Assembly: GCA_017522015.1 (NCBI GenBank)
Contig: JAFXAW010000037.1
Span: forward strand, 1 to 47,224
Length of the DNA: 47,224 nucleotides
Reading direction: 5' to 3'
From: Oscillospiraceae bacterium
GTDB lineage: Bacteria; Bacillota; Clostridia; Oscillospirales; Oscillospiraceae
Shown here: positions 8,156-14,349 of the stretch, one piece after another
Layout: each line of letters starts with the position of its first letter
Position numbering within the stretch: the first letter of the stretch is position 1
Notes under the pieces: model-generated
What the model was told of the DNA's origin: nothing
What the model saw: only the letters and a program-made list of their open reading frames with translations
The model's database searches: none
Program-made: the position numbers and the translations under genes

Positions 8156-8184
8156 ATTATAACCGCAGAAAAGCGATTTTTCAA
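8156..8184 (-). promoter_or_regulatory. Sigma-A promoter of the DUF1858 gene
   Basis: On the minus strand TTGAAA (8179-8184) and TATAAT (8156-8161) are exactly 17 bp apart, 44 bp from the start codon. Confidence 0.85.
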
Positions 8185-8239
8185 TGCTTTTATTTGAGAA
8201 TTTCCGGAAACAAATCGATCCGTGATGTTTGCGGAAAAC

Positions 8240-9739
8240 TCAGCCCCTGCGGTTCTCCCGGTAAGCGGCGGCAACCTGCTCGATGATAAAGTGGCTGCGA
8301 TCCTCCATGCGGCAGTCATCGGTGTCGATCGTCAGCGTCAGCGGGCTGTCCGCCGTATACGGCGTCCACAAGGGCAACCCCTCTCCATTCGGGTCGCCGG
8401 TCTTGGCGAAATTCGTCCAGTATTGCATCAGCCGCTGGCTGAGCGCCTCGTCCTTCTCCCCGTAGGGATACCAGAACTTAAACAGGGTGTGGAAAACGTA
8501 GGCCTGATCGTCACCGTGGCGTGCAGAGCCGTCCTCATGGCTGGGCACGGGATGGACAAAAGTACCGAGGCGCACGGGCTTTTTGGGCTGCTGCGCCTGC
8601 ACCTGTGCCCACGCAAGCTGAGAGGCTTTCATCTCATAAGCCTCCGCACGCTCAACCACATCCAGTGCCTCCTCATCGCTGCGCGGCGTGACCACCCTGC
8701 CCAGGATGGAGGTGCGCAGGCCAAAGGTATTGCGAAGAGAATCGAAGTTTTCCAGGGAAACCGGTGTTTTCGCAGGAAAGATCAACTCATCCTGCATGGT
8801 GCACAGAAGATAGTCGATGTCTGCCTGCTCACCCCGGCGGACGATCTCATCCATGACATAGGGGAGCACATAGCCGTCGCCCGTGATGTTAAACTGCTTG
8901 CGGAAGCGCTCGTACAGCGTCTGCAGCTCGCGCGCGGGAATTTCGCGCATCTCTTCGATGCTCTGTTTTCCGCAATAGGCAACAAACTCCTCGCCGAGCG
9001 CCTTAAGGGGCTCATATTCCATGCTGTAGTGCGGATTGAGTCCGCCCGCGCTGTGGCAGATCGCATGCTGCACCAGTCCCCCACCCAGCGGAGAACAGGC
9101 AACGCCCTGCACGGAGCGTCCGCCGCCGGAACAGCCGAAAATCGTCACATTGTCCGCATCGCCGCCAAAGGCCGCGATGTTGTCCTTCACCCACTGCAGC
9201 GCAAAGATCTGATCGCGCAGGCCATAGTTGCCGCAGGAACGCTCTTCATTTTCGGCCTCCAGTGCCGGATGTCCGAAGTAACCGAACACGCCGGTGCGGT
9301 AGTTCACCGTCACCAGCAGCACACCGAAGCGGCACAGACCCTCACCGTCAAAGAGGATATCGTCCGAGGTACCGGCCTGCAATCCGCCGCCGTAAAACCA
9401 CACCATGACGGGCAGGCGCTCGTCGGAGGATTCTGCAGGCGTCCAAACATTCAAGGAAAGGCAATCCTCGTCCATCACGAGGGGGCGCGGCGGCACGGGG
9501 TTTAACTCCTGCATGCGCTTGAAGGACGGAAGCACGCTGTTGTCCGGCTGCCAGCAGGAGGGCCCGAAGTCGTCACACAGACGCTCATTCTCCCATGCCT
9601 CAGGTGCAACGGGCGCTTTCCAACGGTAATCGCCGACAGGCGCTTTGGCATAAGGGATGCCTTTGAAGGCAGTGATGCCGGGCGTGGCGGTTTCCAATCC
9701 CCGCACGGGACCGGAGCGGATGACGGTTTGCAAGATCAT
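8240..9739 (-). CDS. Type-B carboxylesterase/lipase family protein
   Basis: A 499-residue alpha/beta hydrolase, the usual length for type-B carboxylesterases. It shows GIPYAKAPVGDYRW (about 27-40), EDCLSLNVWTP (about 91-101), the oxyanion-hole stretch WFYGGGLQAG, NYGLRDQIFALQWVKDNIAAF, and the nucleophile elbow FGCSGGGRS with Ser at about 204. A late His is in ARHGDDQAYVF. The elbow is GCSGG rather than the common GESAG. There is no signal peptide, so it is probably cytoplasmic. It hydrolyses esters; the substrate is unknown. ATG at 9739 is 7 nt after GGGAGG. It is divergent from rhaD, suggesting a role with plant-derived or acetylated sugars, but that is inference. Confidence 0.88.
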   Translation of the reverse strand: MILQTVIRSGPVRGLETATPGITAFKGIPYAKAPVGDYRWKAPVAPEAWENERLCDDFGPSCWQPDNSVLPSFKRMQELNPVPPRPLVMDEDCLSLNVWTPAESSDERLPVMVWFYGGGLQAGTSDDILFDGEGLCRFGVLLVTVNYRTGVFGYFGHPALEAENEERSCGNYGLRDQIFALQWVKDNIAAFGGDADNVTIFGCSGGGRSVQGVACSPLGGGLVQHAICHSAGGLNPHYSMEYEPLKALGEEFVAYCGKQSIEEMREIPARELQTLYERFRKQFNITGDGYVLPYVMDEIVRRGEQADIDYLLCTMQDELIFPAKTPVSLENFDSLRNTFGLRTSILGRVVTPRSDEEALDVVERAEAYEMKASQLAWAQVQAQQPKKPVRLGTFVHPVPSHEDGSARHGDDQAYVFHTLFKFWYPYGEKDEALSQRLMQYWTNFAKTGDPNGEGLPLWTPYTADSPLTLTIDTDDCRMEDRSHFIIEQVAAAYRENRRG

Positions 9740-9779
9740 ACGGATGCCTCCCTGTTTTTTGTTATATGTATCTGTGGCC

Positions 9780-9808
9780 ATTATAGCTGCCCGGCGCCGG
9801 AATTGCAA
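9780..9808 (-). promoter_or_regulatory. Sigma-A promoter of the carboxylesterase gene with palindromic spacer
   Basis: TTGCAA (9803-9808) and TATAAT (9780-9785) on the minus strand have a 17-bp spacer. The spacer contains the 10-bp palindrome CCGGCGCCGG (9791-9800), a possible operator. Confidence 0.75.
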
Positions 9809-9859
9809 TCGCGGTTTTCCGTTTGAGCGGCCGATCATGTGCGCACGAAGCCCGCACAG

Positions 9860-9875
9860 CCCGGTGAATACCGGG
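9860..9875. promoter_or_regulatory. Inverted repeat between the divergent esterase and rhaD promoters
   Basis: CCCGGT (9860-9865) GAAT ACCGGG (9870-9875) is a perfect 6-bp inverted repeat lying 10 bp upstream of the rhaD -35 box. It may be a regulator site shared by the two divergent genes; no regulator gene is adjacent. Confidence 0.4.
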
Positions 9876-9885
9876 CATTCGACTA

Positions 9886-9914
9886 TTGCACGGTCAGTAT
9901 ATATAGTTTATATT
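9886..9914 (+). promoter_or_regulatory. Sigma-A promoter of rhaD
   Basis: TTGCAC (9886-9891) and TATATT (9909-9914) are separated by 17 bp, 45 bp before the rhaD start codon. Confidence 0.7.
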
Positions 9915-9959
9915 AATTGAAGTGGAAACCATCAAATTTCTGACTGTGAGGGTCTGACC

Positions 9960-10772
9960 ATGAAAGATATTTTAACCGCACCGTTTCTCCGGGAGTTTTG
10001 CCAAACGGCGTCCAATATGTACCGACTCGGCTGGGATGAGCGCAACGGCGGCAACATCAGCATGCTGCTCGACGAAGCAGAGCTCAATGAATACCTCGAC
10101 ACCGCCTCGGTGCTCCGCACAATCCCGACAGGCTTTGACACAGCCTCACTCAGAGGCAAATGCTTCCTCGTGACCGGCACCGGCAAGTATTTCAAGAATA
10201 TCGAAGCGGATCCGGAAACCAATCTCGGCATCCTGCGCATCGCGCGCGACGGCGCATCGGCGGAGCTGCTTTGGGGCTTGCGTGACGGCGGAAACCCCAC
10301 CAGCGAATTTGCTTCGCACATGATGACGCACGCGGTGCGGTTGCAGGTCGACCCGGAACATCGCGTCGTCACGCACTGCCACCCGACTCACACGCTTGCC
10401 ATGACCTTTGTGCACGAGCTGGAGGACAAAACTTTTTCACACTCGCTATGGCAGATGTGCTCGGAGTGCATCATGGTCTTCCCCGACGGGGTGGGTGTGC
10501 TGCCGTGGATGGTCTGCGGCACAAATGCCATCGGCGAGGCGACTGCTGAAAAAATGCGTGACTTTCGTATCGTCATCTGGGGCATGCACGGCATTTACAG
10601 CGCCGGCAGAACGCTGGATGAGACTTTCGGGCTGATTGAAACCGTGGAAAAAGCAGCGCAGCTCTACATGCTCATCGCGCATCTCCCCCGTGTAAACACG
10701 ATCACCGACGAGCAGCTCCGCGCCCTGGCCGAACACTGCAAGCTTGACTATCGCAAGGACTTCCTGATTTGA
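9960..10772 (+). CDS. rhaD: Rhamnulose-1-phosphate aldolase (class II aldolase family)
   Basis: A 270-residue protein that follows E. coli RhaD closely in motif order: GWDERNGGN, then PFIVTG-type VTGTGKYF, NPTSE (catalytic Glu at about 116), the zinc ligands in HCH (His 139, 141) and His 210 in WGMHGIYSAG, plus VFPDGVGVLPWM. It splits L-rhamnulose 1-phosphate into dihydroxyacetone phosphate and L-lactaldehyde in the cytoplasm. ATG at 9960 follows GAGGG with 7 nt spacing. No rhaA, rhaB, transporter or rhamnose regulator is nearby, so it is an orphan within this window. No clear terminator follows. Confidence 0.92.
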   Translation: MKDILTAPFLREFCQTASNMYRLGWDERNGGNISMLLDEAELNEYLDTASVLRTIPTGFDTASLRGKCFLVTGTGKYFKNIEADPETNLGILRIARDGASAELLWGLRDGGNPTSEFASHMMTHAVRLQVDPEHRVVTHCHPTHTLAMTFVHELEDKTFSHSLWQMCSECIMVFPDGVGVLPWMVCGTNAIGEATAEKMRDFRIVIWGMHGIYSAGRTLDETFGLIETVEKAAQLYMLIAHLPRVNTITDEQLRALAEHCKLDYRKDFLI

Positions 10773-10826
10773 CGAACTGCTCAAGCGGCCGGGCATTACA
10801 AACATAACGTTTTGTCTAAATATCCA

Positions 10827-10855
10827 TTGACTTTCGGTTTGCCGAGGATTAAGAT
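10827..10855 (+). promoter_or_regulatory. Sigma-A promoter of the MATE gene
   Basis: TTGACT (10827-10832) and TAAGAT (10850-10855) are 17 bp apart, 40 bp before the start codon. Confidence 0.72.
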
Positions 10856-10895
10856 AGTAAGCGTATTAAATAATTCATGAAAAAGAGGGGTTTAT

Positions 10896-12443
10896 TTGAG
10901 TACTGCAATTGCAAAACAAAACAGTCGAAATGTTTTGACTGAGGGACCCGTACTGCGCAAATTGCTGGGTTTTGCCATCCCCACCATCCTTGGCAACCTG
11001 TGCATGCAGCTTTACAACCTTGTGGACTCTGTGGTCGTCGGCAACTTTGTCGGCACGCAGGCGCTGGCCGCGGTCGGCGCATCCTTCTCCCTGATGATGC
11101 TGTTTAACGCGTTGTTCATGGGCGTTTCCATGGGCTCACAGATCGTTGTCTCCCAGACTTTTGGCGCGAAGAACTATAAGCAGCTTCGCAAGGTAATCAA
11201 CACGGCAATTTCCCTGGCTTTCATCATCGGCGGTGCGATCACCGTCATCGGCGCGCCCCTGTCCGGTCCCCTGCTGCGTCTGTTGGGCACGCCGGAGGAT
11301 ATTTTTGTTCAGGCGCGTGAATACTTGATGATCATCTTCCTCGGCACGCTGGGCAACGTCTTTTTCAACTTCGGCGCCGGTGCGCTGCGCGGCCAGGGCG
11401 ATTCCCGCTGGCCCCTGATTGCACAGATCGTCTCGTCCGTGCTGAACATCGGCCTTGACCTGTTCTTTGTGCTCGCGCTGGATATGGGTGTTGTCGGCGT
11501 CGCGCTGGCCACCAGTATCGCCCACTTTGCCAGCGGCATGGTTCTGCTCGTCCGGATTCAGACCGGCGGCTATGCAGCCAAAGTCTATGTTAAAGACCTG
11601 CTGCATCCCGATGGCGAATGTGCAAAGCGCATCTTCTCCCTTGGTCTTCCCTCCGCAATTCAGAATGCGGCAATGTCCATAGGCTCCGTAATCATTCAGA
11701 GCTTTGCAAACTCTTTCGGTTCTGAGTTTATTGCGGCCAACGCCATCGTCACGAAGGCGGACGGCTTCGCCATGATGCCCATGATGGGTCTGGGCCAGGC
11801 CACCACTTCTTTCGTGGGACAGAACATCGGCGCAGGCAAGATGGATCGCGCAAAGAAGGGCGTTCACACCGGCATGCTGACCGTAATCGTCATTGCGGCA
11901 GTTATGGGCGTCATCCTGTATATCACCGGTCCGTACATTATGATGGCCTTCGGCGCTGCCGGAAATGTCCTGTTTATGGGCGTCAGCGGCATCCACTTCC
12001 TGGCTTTCTGCTATGCTTTCATCGGCTTTGACCATGTGGTTGGCGGCTCCATGAGAGGCGCCGGCGTGGCGATTGCTCCGGCATGCACCTCGATCGCCTC
12101 CAACCTTTGCCGTATCCCGATCGCCTATTTCCTGGCTGCCAGACCGCTGCGCAACGCCGTCGCGGCTTTGATCGAAAAAATGCCGCCGGAACTTGTCAGC
12201 AAGACAAACGAGTATATGGCCACCGGAACCTATGCGAGCGTCGAGGCGGCGCAGCAGGCTGCGGCTTCCAACATCTGCTCTTTGGATCACTTCATGGGCA
12301 TGTTCTACGCAATGGGCGCCTCCTTGTTCATCGGCGCTGCGCTGATCTGTTCTTACTACAAGTTCGGCAAATGGCACAATCGTGCAATGAAGAGCACCGC
12401 GCACGCCAACAAGGGCATGGATAAACCGCAGGAAGAAGCCTGA
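10896..12443 (+). CDS. MATE family multidrug efflux transporter
   Basis: A 515-residue protein with 12 predicted TM helices in two homologous halves. The first half has FAIPTILGNLCMQLYNLVDSVVVG, LRGQGDSRWPL and GASFSLMMLFNALFMGVSMG; the second has MGLGQATTSFVGQNIGAGKMDRA. It exports cationic drugs or metabolites with Na+ or H+. The start codon is TTG at 10896-10898, 5 nt after AAGAGGGG. A hydrophilic insertion (about residues 410-460, MPPELVSKTNEYMATG and an Ala-rich helix) interrupts the last TM pair and makes it longer than the usual ~450 residues. It has its own promoter and terminator. Confidence 0.92.
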   Translation: MSTAIAKQNSRNVLTEGPVLRKLLGFAIPTILGNLCMQLYNLVDSVVVGNFVGTQALAAVGASFSLMMLFNALFMGVSMGSQIVVSQTFGAKNYKQLRKVINTAISLAFIIGGAITVIGAPLSGPLLRLLGTPEDIFVQAREYLMIIFLGTLGNVFFNFGAGALRGQGDSRWPLIAQIVSSVLNIGLDLFFVLALDMGVVGVALATSIAHFASGMVLLVRIQTGGYAAKVYVKDLLHPDGECAKRIFSLGLPSAIQNAAMSIGSVIIQSFANSFGSEFIAANAIVTKADGFAMMPMMGLGQATTSFVGQNIGAGKMDRAKKGVHTGMLTVIVIAAVMGVILYITGPYIMMAFGAAGNVLFMGVSGIHFLAFCYAFIGFDHVVGGSMRGAGVAIAPACTSIASNLCRIPIAYFLAARPLRNAVAALIEKMPPELVSKTNEYMATGTYASVEAAQQAAASNICSLDHFMGMFYAMGASLFIGAALICSYYKFGKWHNRAMKSTAHANKGMDKPQEEA

Positions 12444-12512
12444 TTTCTTCGGTTGCGCAACAATTCCATACACACCCTGAGCCGTACATAAATGGCTTAA
12501 GGAACAACAACA

Positions 12513-12544
12513 AGCAGGGGGAGCATTCGCTCCCCCTGCTTTTG
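12513..12544 (+). terminator. Rho-independent terminator of the MATE gene
   Basis: A 12-bp perfect stem AGCAGGGGGAGC / GCTCCCCCTGCT with loop ATTC is followed by TTTG. It marks the left edge of the AT-rich island. Confidence 0.85.
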
Positions 12545-12555
12545 CATAGTACAAG

Positions 12556-12692
12556 AAAACACCCGCAGCTTGTATCGAAGTTGCGGGTGTTCTTTGAAGA
12601 CTGACCCTAATTTTAATACAAATGCACCCCCCTTTTGAGGTTAGGGGGTGCAAATTGGGTTTAGGGGGTGCATTCAGTCGTTAGGGGGTGCA
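12556..12692. repeat. Repeat unit 1: GTATC-loop hairpin plus three 20-bp-phased GGGGGTGCA boxes
   Basis: In order on the plus strand: a hairpin with stem ACACCCGCA (12559-12567) / TGCGGGTGT (12582-12590) and loop containing TTGTATC; the box TTTGAAGACT (12593-12602); CCCTAATTTTAATACAAATG; an inverted TGCACCCCCC (12623-12632); and three copies of TTAGGGGGTGCA starting at 12641, 12661 and 12681, exactly 20 bp apart. The third copy lies inside the last codons of the membrane-protein gene, whose stop is at 12674-12676. Read on the minus strand, the hairpin followed by TTTTCTT is a plausible terminator for that gene. A second, closely similar copy is at 13426-13566. Confidence 0.85.
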
Positions 12693-13261
12693 AATTCATT
12701 ATTTGGAATTTGTTGTTTATTTGCTCTTTCTAGTTTTATATAAAAAACAACTGAAGAAATCACATCGGCACAAAAAACAAATTGTAATAATATCACCCAA
12801 ATAACTTCTTTAAGTGTGAAAGTATTATTTTTGATTGTAGCAATTACCGACGAAACAACAAAAAGCCCTGTCATAAATACTGACAGACAATCAATTACAA
12901 AAAGACCAATAGAAAAAGGAATTGTAAAGATTGTTATAACGAATACAGCACCTAAAGCAAAAATTAACACATACGCTGGAACTTGTGCTAATTTCATGAT
13001 CATCGCAGTCTTTGCTAATAAAATCGCATCCCACTTTTTATATATACTTACAAAAAAGCAAACGATGCTTAACATACCGGTCAGTATGCAATAGAGCAAC
13101 AATGCGGCAATTAGATATAAGGCATTACTGTCAAACACAGATTCCATTATGTAATTAAAAAAAGGGAATTTTGTTGAGAAGAAAACCGTAGCCAATGTAA
13201 ACAGAGCAAGATACGGAACAAGCACTATCGGAACGGAAATCGCAAATAACTTCTTATTCAT
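12674..13261 (-). CDS. Small multi-pass membrane protein of unknown function
   Basis: A 195-residue, AT-rich gene. The protein has about five hydrophobic segments (roughly 8-30, 48-72, 90-115, 118-140, 152-175) with Lys-rich ends and no motif I can tie to a known activity; I do not recognise the family with certainty. ATG at 13261 follows AAGGGGGC with about 7 nt spacing, and a TTGAAA-N17-CATAAT promoter lies just upstream, so it is probably expressed. Codon use and base composition differ clearly from the G+C-rich neighbours, suggesting transfer. Its last nine codons (ending NNEFAPPND) are written by the third GGGGGTGCA box of repeat unit 1. Confidence 0.8.
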   Translation of the reverse strand: MNKKLFAISVPIVLVPYLALFTLATVFFSTKFPFFNYIMESVFDSNALYLIAALLLYCILTGMLSIVCFFVSIYKKWDAILLAKTAMIMKLAQVPAYVLIFALGAVFVITIFTIPFSIGLFVIDCLSVFMTGLFVVSSVIATIKNNTFTLKEVIWVILLQFVFCADVISSVVFYIKLERANKQQIPNNEFAPPND

Positions 13262-13281
13262 ATTTTCGCCCCCTTTTATTC

Positions 13282-13354
13282 ATTATGTCATAAAACTCGC
13301 TATCTTTCAACGATTGTTGCCTATAATTTAACGATTACTTGTCTTTCAACGATT
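13282..13354 (-). promoter_or_regulatory. Tandem promoters with three AATCGTTRAA boxes upstream of the small membrane protein
   Basis: On the minus strand, TTGAAA (13305-13310) N17 CATAAT (13282-13287) is a near-consensus promoter 20 bp from the start codon, and TTGAAA (13344-13349) N17 TTATAG (13321-13326) is a second. Each -35 box is part of an 11-bp repeat whose plus-strand form is TTTCAACGATT (13305-13315, 13344-13354). A third, diverged copy, ATTTAACGATT, lies between them (13326-13336). The copies are 21 and 18 bp apart. A protein binding these boxes would cover the -35 elements; this is inference. Confidence 0.6.
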
Positions 13355-13425
13355 TGTAGTGAACATAAACGGTCGATTTGGAGATTTCACTCTCGAAAAG
13401 TTCTCAAAAATCTTATTTTAGGCAT

Positions 13426-13566
13426 AAAATAACCGTCATTCCGTTGTATCAGAATGACGGTTATTTTTTGAAGACTAACCCTAATTTTGATACAAATGCA
13501 CCCAGTTTTAAGGTTAGGGGGTGCAAAGTCATTTTAGGGGGTGCATTTTTGAGTCAGGGGGGTGCA
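13426..13566. repeat. Repeat unit 2: second copy of the hairpin plus phased GGGGGTGCA boxes
   Basis: A perfect 16-bp stem AAAATAACCGTCATTC (13426-13441) / GAATGACGGTTATTTT (13452-13467) with a loop containing TTGTATC is followed by TTTGAAGACT (from 13467), CCCTAATTTTGATACAAATG, TGCACCC (13497-13503), and TTAGGGGGTGCA at 13514 and 13534, with TCAGGGGGGTGCA at 13554: again exactly 20-bp spacing. From TTTGAAGACT to the first box it differs from unit 1 at only a handful of positions plus one indel. It ends directly at the stop codon of the 154-residue ORF (13567). Confidence 0.85.
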
Positions 13567-14031
13567 TTAGACATATTTCTTTCTGATTTCTATTACTCCC
13601 GATTCGCTCTTTTCAAAATAGCCATCAAAACAATAACGAGCATTCCACGCACGAACCTTGAATGTAAGATTCGTTAAATCAAGATGGGGATATCCAAAGT
13701 ATTTTCTCAAGTCATCATAAGAGATGTTATCGAGCAAAGACACTTCGATTTCTCCGCCAAATCTATTCTTGCCGTTTTCAAAAAATTCAATTGCAGCTTT
13801 CTTCGCATTAGCAAATGCAAGTACGCATTGGGTTAACTCTTCCTTGGACGAAGTGTCGAAGTGCTGCGTAGCAAAGCGCAAAAGGTAGGTATAATAATCA
13901 TCCGGGAAATAGTGTATAACAATCGGATCTTCAAATTGGTCATTTTTAATATAAACAGTTTCGGTGCCGTTTTCCTTTTGAATATCGACGTCATACTTTG
14001 GGAACAGAGCTTTGATAAACGAGAAATGCAT
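13567..14031 (-). CDS. Hypothetical 154-residue soluble protein
   Basis: An AT-rich gene for a soluble protein rich in aromatic and acidic residues (IHYFPDDYYTYLLRFATQHF, YDDLRKYFGYPHLDL). It has no TM segment, no signal peptide and no catalytic motif I recognise. ATG at 14031 follows AGGAGG with 7 nt spacing, and a TTGCGG-N17-TATAAT promoter precedes it. It lies between the tRNA-Ser hairpin and repeat unit 2, and was probably acquired with its neighbour. The size and composition resemble orphan immunity-type proteins, but nothing specific supports that reading. Confidence 0.75.
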   Translation of the reverse strand: MHFSFIKALFPKYDVDIQKENGTETVYIKNDQFEDPIVIHYFPDDYYTYLLRFATQHFDTSSKEELTQCVLAFANAKKAAIEFFENGKNRFGGEIEVSLLDNISYDDLRKYFGYPHLDLTNLTFKVRAWNARYCFDGYFEKSESGVIEIRKKYV

Positions 14032-14052
14032 ATTACATCCTCCTTCAACTTC

Positions 14053-14081
14053 ATTATACCATACAAAGAAAATAACCGCAA
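14053..14081 (-). promoter_or_regulatory. Promoter of the 154-residue ORF, overlapping the tRNA-Ser terminator hairpin
   Basis: On the minus strand TTGCGG (14076-14081) N17 TATAAT (14053-14058). The -35 box and part of the spacer lie in the 3' arm of the hairpin that follows tRNA-Ser, so the same DNA serves as terminator arm and promoter. Confidence 0.65.
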
Positions 14082-14105
14082 TCTTGTATCAAGATTACGG
14101 TTATT
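14071..14105 (-). terminator. Terminator hairpin of tRNA-Ser with the shared GTATC/GATAC loop
   Basis: The stem AATAACCG-c-AATCTT (14071-14085) / AAGATT-a-CGGTTATT (14091-14105) has the plus-strand loop GTATC. On the minus strand it begins 3 nt after the encoded CCA end and is followed by TTTTCTTTG, a Rho-independent terminator. Its arms and loop closely resemble the hairpin of repeat unit 2 (shared AAAATAACCG, TTGTATC and ACGGTTATT). Confidence 0.8.
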
Positions 14106-14108
14106 CTT

Positions 14109-14197
14109 TGGCGGAGAGTGTGGGATTCGAACCCACGGTACCGTGAGGTACACCTGATTTCGAGTCAGGCTCGTTATGACCACTTCGATAACTCTCC
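14109..14197 (-). tRNA. tRNA-Ser (anticodon CGA)
   Basis: The minus strand reads GGAGAGTTATCGAAGTGG at the 5' end, an anticodon arm CCTGA-CTCGAAA-TCAGG (anticodon CGA, decoding UCG), a long variable arm with CTCACGGTACCGTG, the T arm GTGGGTTCGAATCCCAC, the acceptor 3' strand CTCTCC, discriminator G and an encoded CCA (14109-14111). The long variable arm is the class II signature of serine tRNA. Confidence 0.97.
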
Positions 14198-14202
14198 ATA
14201 TG

Positions 14203-14233
14203 AAGCCCGCGCCGACAAATGTCGGCCGGGCTT
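14203..14233 (-). terminator. Hairpin between argH and tRNA-Ser
   Basis: AAGCCCG-c-GCCGAC AAAT GTCGGC-CGGGCTT forms a 13-bp stem with one bulge. On the minus strand the U tract is weak (CATATGG). It could end argH transcripts, or form the 5' leader structure of the tRNA precursor, since the tRNA promoter lies just upstream. Confidence 0.55.
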
Positions 14234-14237
14234 TATT

Positions 14238-14266
14238 AAGATACATCACCCTCGGGTGTTTGTCAA
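14238..14266 (-). promoter_or_regulatory. Promoter of tRNA-Ser
   Basis: A perfect -35 TTGACA (14261-14266), 17-bp spacer and TATCTT (14238-14243) on the minus strand. Transcription would start near 14231, about 35 bp before the tRNA 5' end. Confidence 0.7.
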
Positions 14267-14349
14267 GACAAACGCTTCGCCTTGCGCAGTCCGGGTGCTA
14301 CATTCTTCCGGCATCACCCATGACTGCCGATGCTGTCCAAAACTTATCG

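Noticed and set aside
12641-12692. Possible CRISPR array
   Set aside because: Only three 12-bp repeats with 8-bp spacers and no cas genes; far too short for CRISPR.
12556-13566. Integron attC sites
   Set aside because: The repeat units form hairpins at gene 3' ends, but I cannot find paired RYYYAAC and GTTRRRY core sites, and no integron integrase is in the window.
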